Below, piece by piece: positions 1 through 5,750 of a DNA stretch of 12,649 bases (its first letter is position 1; each line of letters starts with the position of its first letter). The position numbers and the translations under genes were made by a program. The notes under the pieces were generated by a model. That model ran no database searches. It was not told where the DNA came from and saw nothing but the letters and a program-made list of their open reading frames with translations. Source of the DNA: Acetobacteraceae bacterium (GTDB lineage: Bacteria > Pseudomonadota > Alphaproteobacteria > Acetobacterales > Acetobacteraceae); contig CANJXD010000118.1 in NCBI GenBank assembly GCA_947478535.1, forward strand, positions 1-12,649, read 5' to 3'.

Positions 1-191
1 GCCATGTTCAGGTAGCTCTCCCGCGCCGAAGGCGGGCCGATGCAGACGCTTTCATCCGCCAGGCGCACATGCATCGCCGTGCTGTCGGCGGTGGAATGCA
101 CCGCGACGGTACGGATGCCCATCTCCTGGCAGGCGCGGTGGACGCGGAGCGCGATCTCACCCCGGTTCGCGATCAGGACCTTGCCGAACAT
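1..191 (-). CDS. accC: Biotin carboxylase subunit of acetyl-CoA carboxylase (N-terminal part, runs off the window)
   Basis: AccC carboxylates the biotin on AccB using ATP and bicarbonate, the first half-reaction of malonyl-CoA synthesis in the cytoplasm. Only the first 63 residues are inside the window; the gene continues past base 1. The N-terminus [17 protein letters not shown] is the family hallmark that opens the biotin-carboxylase N-terminal (Rossmann-like) domain, followed by [10 protein letters not shown] and [14 protein letters not shown], also typical. The ATG is preceded by GGGAGGACACA, a good ribosome binding site. It lies 79 bases downstream of accB on the same strand and is presumably cotranscribed with aroQ and accB. 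The ATP-grasp domain and catalytic residues are outside the window, so intactness cannot be judged. Identity is secure because accB is adjacent and the N-terminal motif is very conserved. Confidence 0.96.
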   Translation of the reverse strand, partial: MFGKVLIANRGEIALRVHRACQEMGIRTVAVHSTADSTAMHVRLADESVCIGPPSARESYLNM

Positions 192-270
192 TGTGTCCTC
201 CCGCCGCTGCGCGGCGTATGTCCGGCCGATTCAGACTTCCAGGCCAGCGGCCTTCCAGTCATCGGGCGGA

Positions 271-729
271 TCACTCGATAATCAGCAGCGGCTCGCCGTA
301 TTCAACCGGCGATCCGCTTTCGATCAGGATGCGCGTCACCACCCCGGCGCGGGGCGCGCGGATCTGGTTGAAGGTCTTCATCGCCTCGATCAGCAGCACC
401 GTCTGCCCCTGCGCGACGCGCCCGCCGACCGTGATGAACGGCGCGGCGCCCGGCTCCGGCGCCAGGTAGGCGACGCCCACCATGGGGGAGGTCACGGCAC
501 CGGGGTGCGCGGCATCGCTGATCGGCTCCGCGACCGGGACGGCGACGGTGACAGCTGCGGCGGCCGCCGCCGCGGGGGCGGCAACCGTCGCCACCTGCTG
601 CACCTTGATCTGGCGCGCCACGCGGATGCGGCTGTCCTTCTCCACCAGCTCGATCTCGGTGAGGTCGGTCTCCCGCAGGATCTTCGCGAGTTCGCGGATC
701 GCGGCGGGATCGAAATGGACGCCCGACAT
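271..729 (-). CDS. accB: Biotin carboxyl carrier protein of acetyl-CoA carboxylase
   Basis: A 152-residue AccB, the usual size for this family. It carries the biotin that shuttles CO2 from biotin carboxylase to the carboxyltransferase for fatty-acid synthesis. Seen in sequence: an N-terminal region (1-40) with the family-like LRETDLTEIELVEKDSRIRV, a flexible Ala/Pro/Val-rich linker (about 45-75), and a C-terminal biotinyl domain (about 78-152). The biotinylation site is IEAMKTFNQIRAP with Lys118; the classical EAMKLMN is replaced by EAMKTFN. The thumb segment of the biotinyl domain is present around YLAPEPGAAPFITVGG (89-104). The ATG overlaps the aroQ stop by one base (TGATG), so translation is probably coupled to aroQ. 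accC follows 79 bases downstream. Confidence 0.97.
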   Translation of the reverse strand: MSGVHFDPAAIRELAKILRETDLTEIELVEKDSRIRVARQIKVQQVATVAAPAAAAAAAVTVAVPVAEPISDAAHPGAVTSPMVGVAYLAPEPGAAPFITVGGRVAQGQTVLLIEAMKTFNQIRAPRAGVVTRILIESGSPVEYGEPLLIIE

Positions 730-1184
730 CAGGGCTCTCCTTCTTCGGCGACGATATCCGCCATGGCGCGCAGTGCCAGCGCGTAGCCCTGGATTCCCAG
801 GCCCGCGATGACGCCGGTGGCCACCTTGGAGACGTAGCTCAGGTGCCGGAATTCCTCCCGGCGGTGGATATTCGAGATGTGGACCTCCACGATCGGAAGG
901 TCCACGGCCTTCAGCGCATCCATCAGGGCGATGGAGGTATGGCTGTAGGCGGCGGGATTGATCACGATGCCGGCGGCGCGGCCGCGGCATTCCTGCACCC
1001 AGGTCACCAGCTCGCCCTCGCCATTGGTCTGGCGGAAATCGATGGCGAGGCCCAGCCCCTCCGCCGTCTCGGCGCAGAGCTGCTCGACATCGTCGAGGGT
1101 CGCGGCACCATAGACTTCCGGCTGGCGGGTGCCGAGCAGGTTGAGGTTGGGGCCGTTCAGGACGGCGATCAGCGGCGGGGTCAA
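729..1184 (-). CDS. aroQ: Type II 3-dehydroquinate dehydratase
   Basis: AroQ dehydrates 3-dehydroquinate to 3-dehydroshikimate in the shikimate pathway, as a cytoplasmic dodecamer in this family. The 151 residues match the usual length of about 145-150. Signature segments are [18 protein letters not shown] near the start, [10 protein letters not shown] (75-84) and [16 protein letters not shown] (99-114). The expected active-site residues can be assigned as Tyr25, Asn76, His102 and Arg113. The start is inferred: no ATG lies close upstream, and TTG at 1184 gives the right N-terminus and has GGGAA eight bases before it. The gene overlaps accB by one base and leads the aroQ-accB-accC cluster, a common arrangement in alphaproteobacteria. 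Product is certain; the TTG start is likely but not proven. Confidence 0.95.
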   Translation of the reverse strand: MTPPLIAVLNGPNLNLLGTRQPEVYGAATLDDVEQLCAETAEGLGLAIDFRQTNGEGELVTWVQECRGRAAGIVINPAAYSHTSIALMDALKAVDLPIVEVHISNIHRREEFRHLSYVSKVATGVIAGLGIQGYALALRAMADIVAEEGEP

Positions 1185-1230
1185 GGGAGGGGTTCCCGGA
1201 TGACGCGAGGGCTTCGCAGGAGAGGCCGCG

Positions 1231-1258
1231 CCTAGCACGCCGGCTCCGCGCCGGGCAA
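1231..1258 (-). promoter_or_regulatory. Candidate promoter for aroQ-accB-accC
   Basis: Read on the minus strand, TTGCCC (1258-1253) and GCTAGG (1236-1231) are separated by 16 bases. This resembles a sigma70-type promoter in a GC-rich alphaproteobacterium. Transcription would begin near 1224, leaving a leader of about 40 bases before the TTG start of aroQ. Pattern match only. Confidence 0.35.
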
Positions 1259-1364
1259 GCCACACGCCCGAAGCCGCCCACCGCCGCGCCATCCGACACT
1301 GGGCGGGACGGCTGCCCCGCGCCAGCGGCAACCCCGCCTCGCGCCCCCTGTCTTGGTCCCCGTC

Positions 1365-1393
1365 TTGTCCCCGGCCGCGCCCCCCGCCATGTT
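1365..1393 (+). promoter_or_regulatory. Candidate promoter for thiS-thiG
   Basis: TTGTCC (1365-1370) and CATGTT (1388-1393) are 17 bases apart. Initiation near 1400 would leave a leader of about 15 bases holding the GAGGG ribosome binding site of thiS. The -35 lies in a near-tandem repeat (GTCTTGGTCCCC at 1350 and GTCTTGTCCCC at 1362). The -10 match is weak. Confidence 0.25.
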
Positions 1394-1414
1394 CCGCCCG
1401 CAAACGAGGGTGCC

Positions 1415-1627
1415 ATGGCCGCCAGCATCGCGATTGAGGTGAACGGGGAACAGCGGGAGGTGCCGGCCGGCGTCACCGTCGGCGAATTCCTGACCCTGAT
1501 CGGCCTCGCCGCGCCCAAGGTGGCGGTGGAGCGGAACCTGGAAATCGTGCCCCGTTCGGCCTGGACCACCACCCGGCTCGCCGCCGGGGATCGGCTTGAG
1601 ATCGTTCACTTCATCGGAGGCGGCTGA
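1415..1627 (+). CDS. thiS: Sulfur carrier protein ThiS
   Basis: ThiS is the ubiquitin-like carrier that delivers sulfur, as a C-terminal thiocarboxylate, to ThiG during synthesis of the thiazole part of thiamine. The 70 residues are the typical family length. The beta-grasp pattern is visible: [13 protein letters not shown] at the start, then [24 protein letters not shown] and [13 protein letters not shown]. The protein ends exactly in the required Gly-Gly that is adenylated and thiolated. ATG at 1415 follows GAGGG at a workable distance. thiG begins one base after the stop, and the GGAGG that forms the last glycine codons doubles as the thiG ribosome binding site. No TPP riboswitch was found upstream. 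Confidence 0.96.
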   Translation: MAASIAIEVNGEQREVPAGVTVGEFLTLIGLAAPKVAVERNLEIVPRSAWTTTRLAAGDRLEIVHFIGGG

Positions 1628-1628
1628 C

Positions 1629-2432
1629 ATGGACGGCACCCTGGCGGCGACTGAGGCCGATGAAGGCTGGACCGTCGCCGGCCGCCGCTTCCGCTCCCGC
1701 CTCGTCGTCGGCACCGGCCGCTACAAGGATCTGGAGGAGACGGCCCGCGCCATCGAGGCATCGGGGGCGGAGATGGTCACCGTCGCGGTGCGCCGGGTGA
1801 ACCTGTCGGATTCCTCGCAGCCCATGCTGCAGGACTTCGTGTCGCCCGACCGCTACACCTACCTCCCCAACACGGCCGGCTGCTTCACCGCCATGGATGC
1901 CGTCCGCACGCTGCGCCTGGCGCGGGAAGCCGGCGGGTGGAACCTGGTGAAGCTCGAAGTGCTCGGGCCGCCGCCGTTTCTGTATCCCGACATGCGCGCG
2001 ACCTTCGAAGCCGCCGAGGCTCTCATCAAGGATGGCTTCGAGGTGATGGTCTATTGCGCCGACGACCCCGTCGCCGCGAAGCGGCTGGAGGAGATGGGCT
2101 GTGTCGCCATCATGCCGCTCGGCGCTCCCATCGGCAGCGGGCTCGGCGTGGCCAATCCCTTCATGATCAAGGCGATCATCGCCCAATCGCAGGTGCCGGT
2201 GCTGGTCGATGCCGGTATCGGCACCGCCTCCGACGCCGCCCTGGCGATGGAGCTTGGCTGCGATGCCGTGCTGCTGAACTCCGCCATCGCCCATGCCCGG
2301 GACCCCGTGCGCATGGCCCGCGCCATGAAGGCGGCGGTGGAGGCGGGGCGGGATGCCTTCCTGGCCGGGCGGATGCCGCGCTCCGCGGCCGCGGACCCTT
2401 CATCCCCCACCGGCGGCCTCATCAAGCCCTGA
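1629..2432 (+). CDS. thiG: Thiazole synthase ThiG
   Basis: ThiG condenses 1-deoxy-D-xylulose 5-phosphate, dehydroglycine and the ThiS thiocarboxylate to form the thiazole phosphate of thiamine; it is a cytoplasmic TIM barrel. The 267 residues are a usual length. Visible landmarks: [14 protein letters not shown] (21-34), the Schiff-base lysine in NLVKLEVLG (Lys108), GAPIGSGLG (165-173), [12 protein letters not shown] (193-204) and the phosphate-binding [11 protein letters not shown] (211-221). The chosen ATG has GGAGG (1616-1620) eight bases upstream, lying inside the 3' end of thiS; a longer in-frame opening from 1596 overlaps thiS and lacks support. The pair is translationally coupled. No thiE, thiO, thiH or thiF lies next to it, so the rest of the pathway must be elsewhere. 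Confidence 0.97.
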   Translation: MDGTLAATEADEGWTVAGRRFRSRLVVGTGRYKDLEETARAIEASGAEMVTVAVRRVNLSDSSQPMLQDFVSPDRYTYLPNTAGCFTAMDAVRTLRLAREAGGWNLVKLEVLGPPPFLYPDMRATFEAAEALIKDGFEVMVYCADDPVAAKRLEEMGCVAIMPLGAPIGSGLGVANPFMIKAIIAQSQVPVLVDAGIGTASDAALAMELGCDAVLLNSAIAHARDPVRMARAMKAAVEAGRDAFLAGRMPRSAAADPSSPTGGLIKP

Positions 2433-2510
2433 TCCACCGTCTTGCCGGCATCGCCGGATTGGCCATACCGTTTCGATGGAGACTTTGTCACATCGATCGG
2501 GAGGATATGG

Positions 2511-2891
2511 ATGGATCGTCGCGGGATTTTCGGGCTGCTCGGTGGGGCGGCGCTGGTTCTGGGGGGCTGTACCGAACAGCCGCGCTAGGTGGTGGTGGTC
2601 CAGCAGCCGGTGCGCCAGGCCTGCGACACCAGCTTCCAGGTCGTGAACAACTCCGGCGCCACGGTGGAGCGGCTGTATTTCAGTCATTCCACCCAGGGCG
2701 GCTGGGGCGCCGACCAACTCGGCCAGAACGTGCTGCCGCCGGGGCGCGCCACCTCCTACCGCGCCGCCAATGCCGGCAACTACGATTTCCGCGTGGTCTG
2801 GACGAATGGCCGCGCTGCGGAGCTCCGCGGCATCGATGTCTGCCGCGCCAGCCGCATCACCGTGACGAATAGCGGCCTGACCGCGAGCTGA
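2511..2891 (+). pseudogene. Small lipoprotein gene interrupted by an in-frame amber codon
   Basis: ATG at 2511, six bases after GGGAGG, opens MDRRGIFGLLGGAALVLGGC, a clear lipoprotein signal peptide with lipobox LGGC (Cys20). After TEQPR the frame meets TAG at 2586-2588. It then continues in the same frame for another 100 codons to the TGA at 2889-2891. The continuation starts VVVVQQPVRQACDTSF and holds a folded-looking domain of about 90 residues, including FQVVNNSGATVERLYFS, LPPGRATSY and YDFRVVWTNGR, with two cysteines. The domain resembles a beta-rich periplasmic module often found in alphaproteobacterial exported proteins (recollection, no function known). The TAG occupies the place where Tyr (TAC/TAT) would read naturally. 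It is a recent nonsense mutation, a sequencing error, or a site of readthrough. A GTG at 2589 could restart translation but would lose the signal peptide. Confidence 0.72.
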
Positions 2892-2942
2892 CGCGGCCGG
2901 CGGCGGGGCGGGGCAGGGGGCGAATTCCCTCCCCACTCTGGC

Positions 2943-2970
2943 CCCGGCGCCGCCCAGGCCCAGCGCCGGG
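2943..2970 (+). other. Strong GC hairpin downstream of the lipoprotein gene
   Basis: CCCGGCGC (2943-2950) pairs perfectly with GCGCCGGG (2963-2970) around a 12-base loop, about 50 bases after the lipoprotein stop. There is no T-tract on either side in either direction, so it is not a classical intrinsic terminator; it may protect the transcript end or assist Rho-dependent termination. The rest of 2892-3089 shows no gene and no other feature I could support. Confidence 0.4.
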
Positions 2971-3089
2971 CTGGGGTTGGCACGATAGACCGGCGGATTC
3001 GCGCGAGGATGGCGTGATTTCCCGGAGCCAAAGCGGCCGCCCCCCCCGTGGCACCATGCCGGTTTCCGGCCAGTTAGCGGCGGGCGCGG

Positions 3090-3148
3090 AAAAAAACCGG
3101 CCGACACCTAAAAAACCGCTTTGCGGCCAGGGGCGACACGCCTATATG
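3090..3148 (+). promoter_or_regulatory. Candidate promoter with upstream A-tracts for the decarboxylase leader
   Basis: Two A-runs, seven As at 3090-3096 and six at 3110-3115, are centred about 19-20 bases apart, roughly two helical turns. They stand out sharply in GC-rich DNA. They precede TTGCGG (3121-3126), a 16-base spacer and TATATG (3143-3148). The layout suits a sigma70 promoter with a bent or UP-element-like upstream region. Transcription would begin near 3155, giving a leader of about 235 bases before the decarboxylase ATG. Confidence 0.5.
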
Positions 3149-3154
3149 GCCGCG

Positions 3155-3380
3155 CAGACGCAGTACGCACGTGCCTCTGGCCCCAGGCCCACGGAACCTC
3201 TGAACAGCGCCAGTACGGGCGCCGGTCACCGCGGCGCAAGGTTCACGCAACGACGTCAAGCGTTCCGGCACCCCGGCCAAGCTCCCGCAAGGGCGTGAGG
3301 TTGGGGTCACTAGTCGCTGGTTCGTTGGACCGTTTCGTTAACCTCGGGCCGCCCCTCATGGGCCGCCCGGCTACCTTGGA
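3155..3380 (+). ncRNA. Structured 5' leader of the ornithine/lysine decarboxylase; candidate speF-type regulatory RNA
   Basis: This untranslated stretch has many base-paired elements found by hand. GAACCT (3194-3199) pairs with AGGTTC (3239-3244) and encloses the hairpin GCGCCG/CGGCGC (3219-3237). CCC-GCAA-GGG (3284-3293) is a GNRA-type tetraloop hairpin. GAGGTT (3297-3302) pairs with AACCTC (3340-3345), with a wobble pair on each side, enclosing GGTTC/GGACC (3319-3331). CGGGC-C-GCCC/GGGC-C-GCCCG (3345-3369) is a 9-bp hairpin with one C-C mismatch, ending seven bases before the GGAG at 3377-3380. Known: alphaproteobacteria carry an orphan speF leader motif (Rfam speF) upstream of ornithine decarboxylase genes. 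Inference: position, length and structure suit that motif, and the last hairpin could control ribosome access. I could not align it to the covariance model. Confidence 0.55.
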
Positions 3381-3390
3381 GTTGGGGGCG

Positions 3391-4521
3391 ATGAACCCGA
3401 AGATCGCTGCCTTCCTGCGCGACCACGCGCCGGCCACGCCATGCCTCGTCCTCGACGTGGAGCGTGTGGAGCAGAATTACCGACGCCTGATGGCCGCGAT
3501 GCCGTTGGCGCGCATCTACTACGCCGTGAAGGCGAACCCGGCGGCCCCGATCCTGGATCGGCTCGCCGCCATGGGCTCGAGCTTCGATGCTGCCTCCTGG
3601 GAGGAGATCGAGGCCTGCCTGCGCGCCGGCGCCAGCCCGGACCGCATCTCCTACGGCAACACCGTGAAGAAGGTCAGCGCCATCAAGGCGGCGCATGAGG
3701 CCGGCGTCACCATGTATGCCTTCGACAGCGAGCCGGAGCTGAAGAAGCTCGCGCAGAACGCCCCCGGCGCCCGCGTCTATTGCCGCATTCTCGTCGAGAA
3801 CAAGGGCGCCGAATGGCCGCTCTCGCGCAAGTTTGGCTGCGAGATGGCGATGGCGAAGGATCTGATGGTGAAGGCCGCCGAATGGGGTCTCGACCCCTAC
3901 GGCATCTCCTTCCATGTCGGGTCCCAGCAGACGCAGACCGGTGCCTACCAGGCCGCCATCGCCCGCGTCGCCATGCTGTTCACGGACCTGCGCGAAGCCG
4001 GCGTGAACCTCCGCATGGTGAACCTCGGCGGCGGCTATCCCGTGCGCTACCGCGCCGAGGTGCCGGAGATCGACGATTTCGGGGCTGCCATCATGGGCGC
4101 CATGGCCGAGCATTTCGGCAATGCGCTGCCGGAGATGGTGATCGAGCCGGGCCGCTTCATGGTGGGCGATGCCGGCGTGGTCTCCTCCGAAGTGGTCCTC
4201 GTCTCCCGCAAGTCGGACGAGGATCCGGTCCGCTGGGTGTATCTCGATATCGGGCGCTTCGGCGGGCTCGCCGAGACCGAGGGCGAGTCCATCAAGTACG
4301 CCTTCCATACGCCGCATGACGGTGGCGCCGAAGGCCCGGTGACCATCGCCGGCCCGACCTGCGACAGCACGGATACGCTGTACGAGAAGTCCAACTACCG
4401 CCTGCCGCTGGCGCTGGATTGCGGGGACCGCGTGGAACTGCTGTCCACCGGCGCCTATGTCACGACCTATGCGAGCCAAGCCTTCAACGGCTTCCGCCCG
4501 CTGGCCGAACACTACATCTGA
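3391..4521 (+). CDS. Type III PLP-dependent decarboxylase, ornithine/lysine decarboxylase (alanine racemase fold)
   Basis: Decarboxylates ornithine (to putrescine) and possibly lysine (to cadaverine), feeding polyamine synthesis in the cytoplasm. The 376 residues fit the bacterial members of the eukaryotic-type ODC family. Visible landmarks are the PLP lysine in YYAVKANP (Lys47), SFDAAS (64-69), SFHVGSQQ (173-180) with the ring-stacking His175, NLGGGYP (211-217), IEPGRF (251-256), the catalytic-cysteine segment GPTCDSTDTLYEK (321-333, Cys324) and GAYVTTYAS with FNGF near the end. The alanine-racemase-like barrel precedes the C-terminal beta domain. ATG at 3391 is chosen because GGAG (3377-3380) precedes it; an in-frame ATG at 3358 lies inside a leader hairpin with no good ribosome binding site. 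The gene is monocistronic, with its own structured leader and an intrinsic terminator. Ornithine versus lysine preference cannot be settled from sequence. Confidence 0.93.
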   Translation: MNPKIAAFLRDHAPATPCLVLDVERVEQNYRRLMAAMPLARIYYAVKANPAAPILDRLAAMGSSFDAASWEEIEACLRAGASPDRISYGNTVKKVSAIKAAHEAGVTMYAFDSEPELKKLAQNAPGARVYCRILVENKGAEWPLSRKFGCEMAMAKDLMVKAAEWGLDPYGISFHVGSQQTQTGAYQAAIARVAMLFTDLREAGVNLRMVNLGGGYPVRYRAEVPEIDDFGAAIMGAMAEHFGNALPEMVIEPGRFMVGDAGVVSSEVVLVSRKSDEDPVRWVYLDIGRFGGLAETEGESIKYAFHTPHDGGAEGPVTIAGPTCDSTDTLYEKSNYRLPLALDCGDRVELLSTGAYVTTYASQAFNGFRPLAEHYI

Positions 4522-4546
4522 GCGGCACGGTTCTGGTGAGTTTGGG

Positions 4547-4580
4547 GGGGCGGTCGCCGGCGCGGCCGCCCCTGTTTCTT
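4547..4580 (+). terminator. Rho-independent terminator of the decarboxylase gene
   Basis: GGGGCGGTC (4547-4555) pairs with GGCCGCCCC (4564-4572), nine base pairs including one G-T wobble, around an 8-base loop. It is followed at once by TGTTTCTT. It starts 25 bases after the decarboxylase stop and lies between two convergent genes. The opposite strand lacks a T-run after the stem, so termination appears to favour the plus strand. Confidence 0.85.
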
Positions 4581-4599
4581 GCCCGCCTTCCGGCAAGCA

Positions 4600-5097
4600 T
4601 CAGCGTTCGCCGATCATCGCGATGCGCTCGAGCCCGGTGAAGCTCACGCGTTCACCACCGATGACCAAGGTGCCGGTCACCCCGGTCAGGTCGATCCGGC
4701 CATCGAGGAGCACCGGCGCGGGGCTGCCCTCGGCCACCTCGATGTTCGCCAGCAGGTCCTCGGGCGACATCTCCGGCAGGTTGAGCATCAGAACGTCGAT
4801 GCCGTTGCCGCCATCGATGCTGTCATTGCCCTGGCCCGGCGCCCAGCTGAAGCTGTCGCGGCCCTCGCCACCGAGCAGCTGGTCATCGCCCGCGCCACCG
4901 AACAGCACGTCGTTGCCGTCATGCCCGACCAGCGTGTCATCGCCGTCGCCGCCGGCGAGGACATCATGGCTCCAGGTCCCATTCTCGTAATCGTTGGTGC
5001 CGGGGTCCCGCTCATCGCGGCCCTCGCCGCCGCTCACGGCGCTGAGGGCGATGGCGTCCAGCGGGATCGGGCCGGATTTCTGGGTCGGGGTGCTCAT
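4600..5097 (-). CDS. Small RTX-type calcium-binding protein with an N-terminal double-glycine motif
   Basis: A 165-residue protein with hemolysin-type nonapeptide repeats GGxGxDxux at about 48-96, for example GGDGDDTLVG, GNDVLFGGAG, DDQLLGGEGRD and GQGNDSIDGG. These fold into a calcium-binding beta roll. Such proteins are normally exported by type I secretion. The N-terminus is hydrophilic with no Sec signal, and residues 13-24 read LDAIALSAVSGG, which resembles the end of a double-glycine leader as in class II bacteriocins. Cleavage after Gly24 would leave 141 residues. The C-terminal part (105-165) is beta-rich and acidic. ATG at 5097 has AGGAGG nine bases upstream. It is convergent with the decarboxylase and divergent from the Lrp-type regulator, and no type I exporter lies nearby. 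No catalytic domain is visible, so it may be structural, adhesive or a secreted signal; function is unknown. Confidence 0.85.
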   Translation of the reverse strand: MSTPTQKSGPIPLDAIALSAVSGGEGRDERDPGTNDYENGTWSHDVLAGGDGDDTLVGHDGNDVLFGGAGDDQLLGGEGRDSFSWAPGQGNDSIDGGNGIDVLMLNLPEMSPEDLLANIEVAEGSPAPVLLDGRIDLTGVTGTLVIGGERVSFTGLERIAMIGER

Positions 5098-5283
5098 GCT
5101 GGAAGGCCTCCTGATACCGCCGTGCAGGCAGGGTTTCTGGTGGGGACCATAGCCAGCAAGCGAACCCGTCGGCCATGGGGGATGCGCCTGTCGGACCGAT
5201 AGGGGCTGCCTTTGGGGTCGTGCGCCCCCAGCCCCCCGCCACACCCGTTTCTTTTTTGGGCGCCGCCGGGCTAACCTGTGCGA

Positions 5284-5748
5284 ATGGATGAGATCGATCG
5301 CAACCTGGTCCTCGCGCTGCAGGAGAACGGCGCGGCGGGGCTCGCCGAATTGTCGAAGGCGGCAGGGCTTTCCGTGTCGGCCACCGCGGAACGCGTCAAG
5401 CGGCTGGAGGAGCGGGAAGTCATCCGCGGCTGGCGGATCGACCTCGATCCCGTCGCCGCGGGCTGCCCGCTCCTGGCCTATGTCTTCGTTGCCATGCGCC
5501 CCGGCAAGGATGACGCGACCTTCGTCAAGGCGATGAAGCGGAACGAGGCGGTGCTGGAATGCCACACCGTCACCGGCCCTTGGTGCTTCCTGCTGAAGCT
5601 CCGCCTGCCTGATATCGCGGCGCTCGAGGTCTTCGTCTCGGAGGAGGTGCGCGGCCAGCCAGGGGTGGAGCGGACGGAGACCATCCTCGCCCTCGCATCC
5701 CCGAAGGAAACCGCGATCCTGCCGGTCGCCGAGGCGCGGGAGGAATAA
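5284..5748 (+). CDS. Lrp/AsnC family transcriptional regulator
   Basis: A 154-residue regulator of the usual Lrp/AsnC length. The N-terminal winged helix-turn-helix (about 1-60) shows MDEIDRNLVLALQENG and the recognition region LSVSATAERVKRLEEREVI, followed by GWRIDLDPVAAG. The C-terminal RAM/AsnC ligand-binding domain (about 64-140) holds VLECHTVTGPWCFLLKL and LPDIAALEVF, matching the family pattern V..C..VTG..D.LL.V. The acidic residue often present after VTG is replaced by Pro-Trp-Cys. ATG at 5284 is preferred to GTG at 5278 because the family begins M(D)xxDxxIL, but neither has a good ribosome binding site. The methyltransferase gene starts two bases after its stop, so it probably heads that operon and may control it, itself or the divergent RTX gene. 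The amino-acid ligand is unknown. Confidence 0.9.
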   Translation: MDEIDRNLVLALQENGAAGLAELSKAAGLSVSATAERVKRLEEREVIRGWRIDLDPVAAGCPLLAYVFVAMRPGKDDATFVKAMKRNEAVLECHTVTGPWCFLLKLRLPDIAALEVFVSEEVRGQPGVERTETILALASPKETAILPVAEAREE

Positions 5749-5750
5749 GC

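Noticed and set aside
1185..1414. TPP riboswitch upstream of thiS-thiG
   Set aside because: The conserved CUGAGA and ACCUGAUC-type segments are absent, and the likely leader before thiS is too short for the element.
2445..2457. Terminator after thiG
   Set aside because: CCGGC-ATC-GCCGG is a short hairpin without a T-tract; too weak to call.
2586..2588. Pyrrolysine or other programmed recoding at the amber codon
   Set aside because: Nothing nearby suggests a recoding element, and the lineage is not known for pyrrolysine use; mutation or sequencing error is simpler.
2943..2970. Intrinsic terminator after the lipoprotein gene
   Set aside because: The stem is strong, but no T-run follows on either strand; it is listed as a hairpin only.
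3146..3298. Upstream ORF of about 50 codons in the decarboxylase leader
   Set aside because: Its ATG overlaps the proposed -10 element, so it would not be in the transcript; there is no ribosome binding site and composition looks non-coding.
3121..3390. N-terminal extension of the decarboxylase through the leader
   Set aside because: The upstream in-frame peptide is unlike the family, has no ribosome binding site, and overlaps the promoter and structured leader.
3310..4596. 428-codon frame antisense to the decarboxylase
   Set aside because: Shadow frame; the sense strand has every catalytic landmark of the family and this frame crosses the intrinsic terminator.
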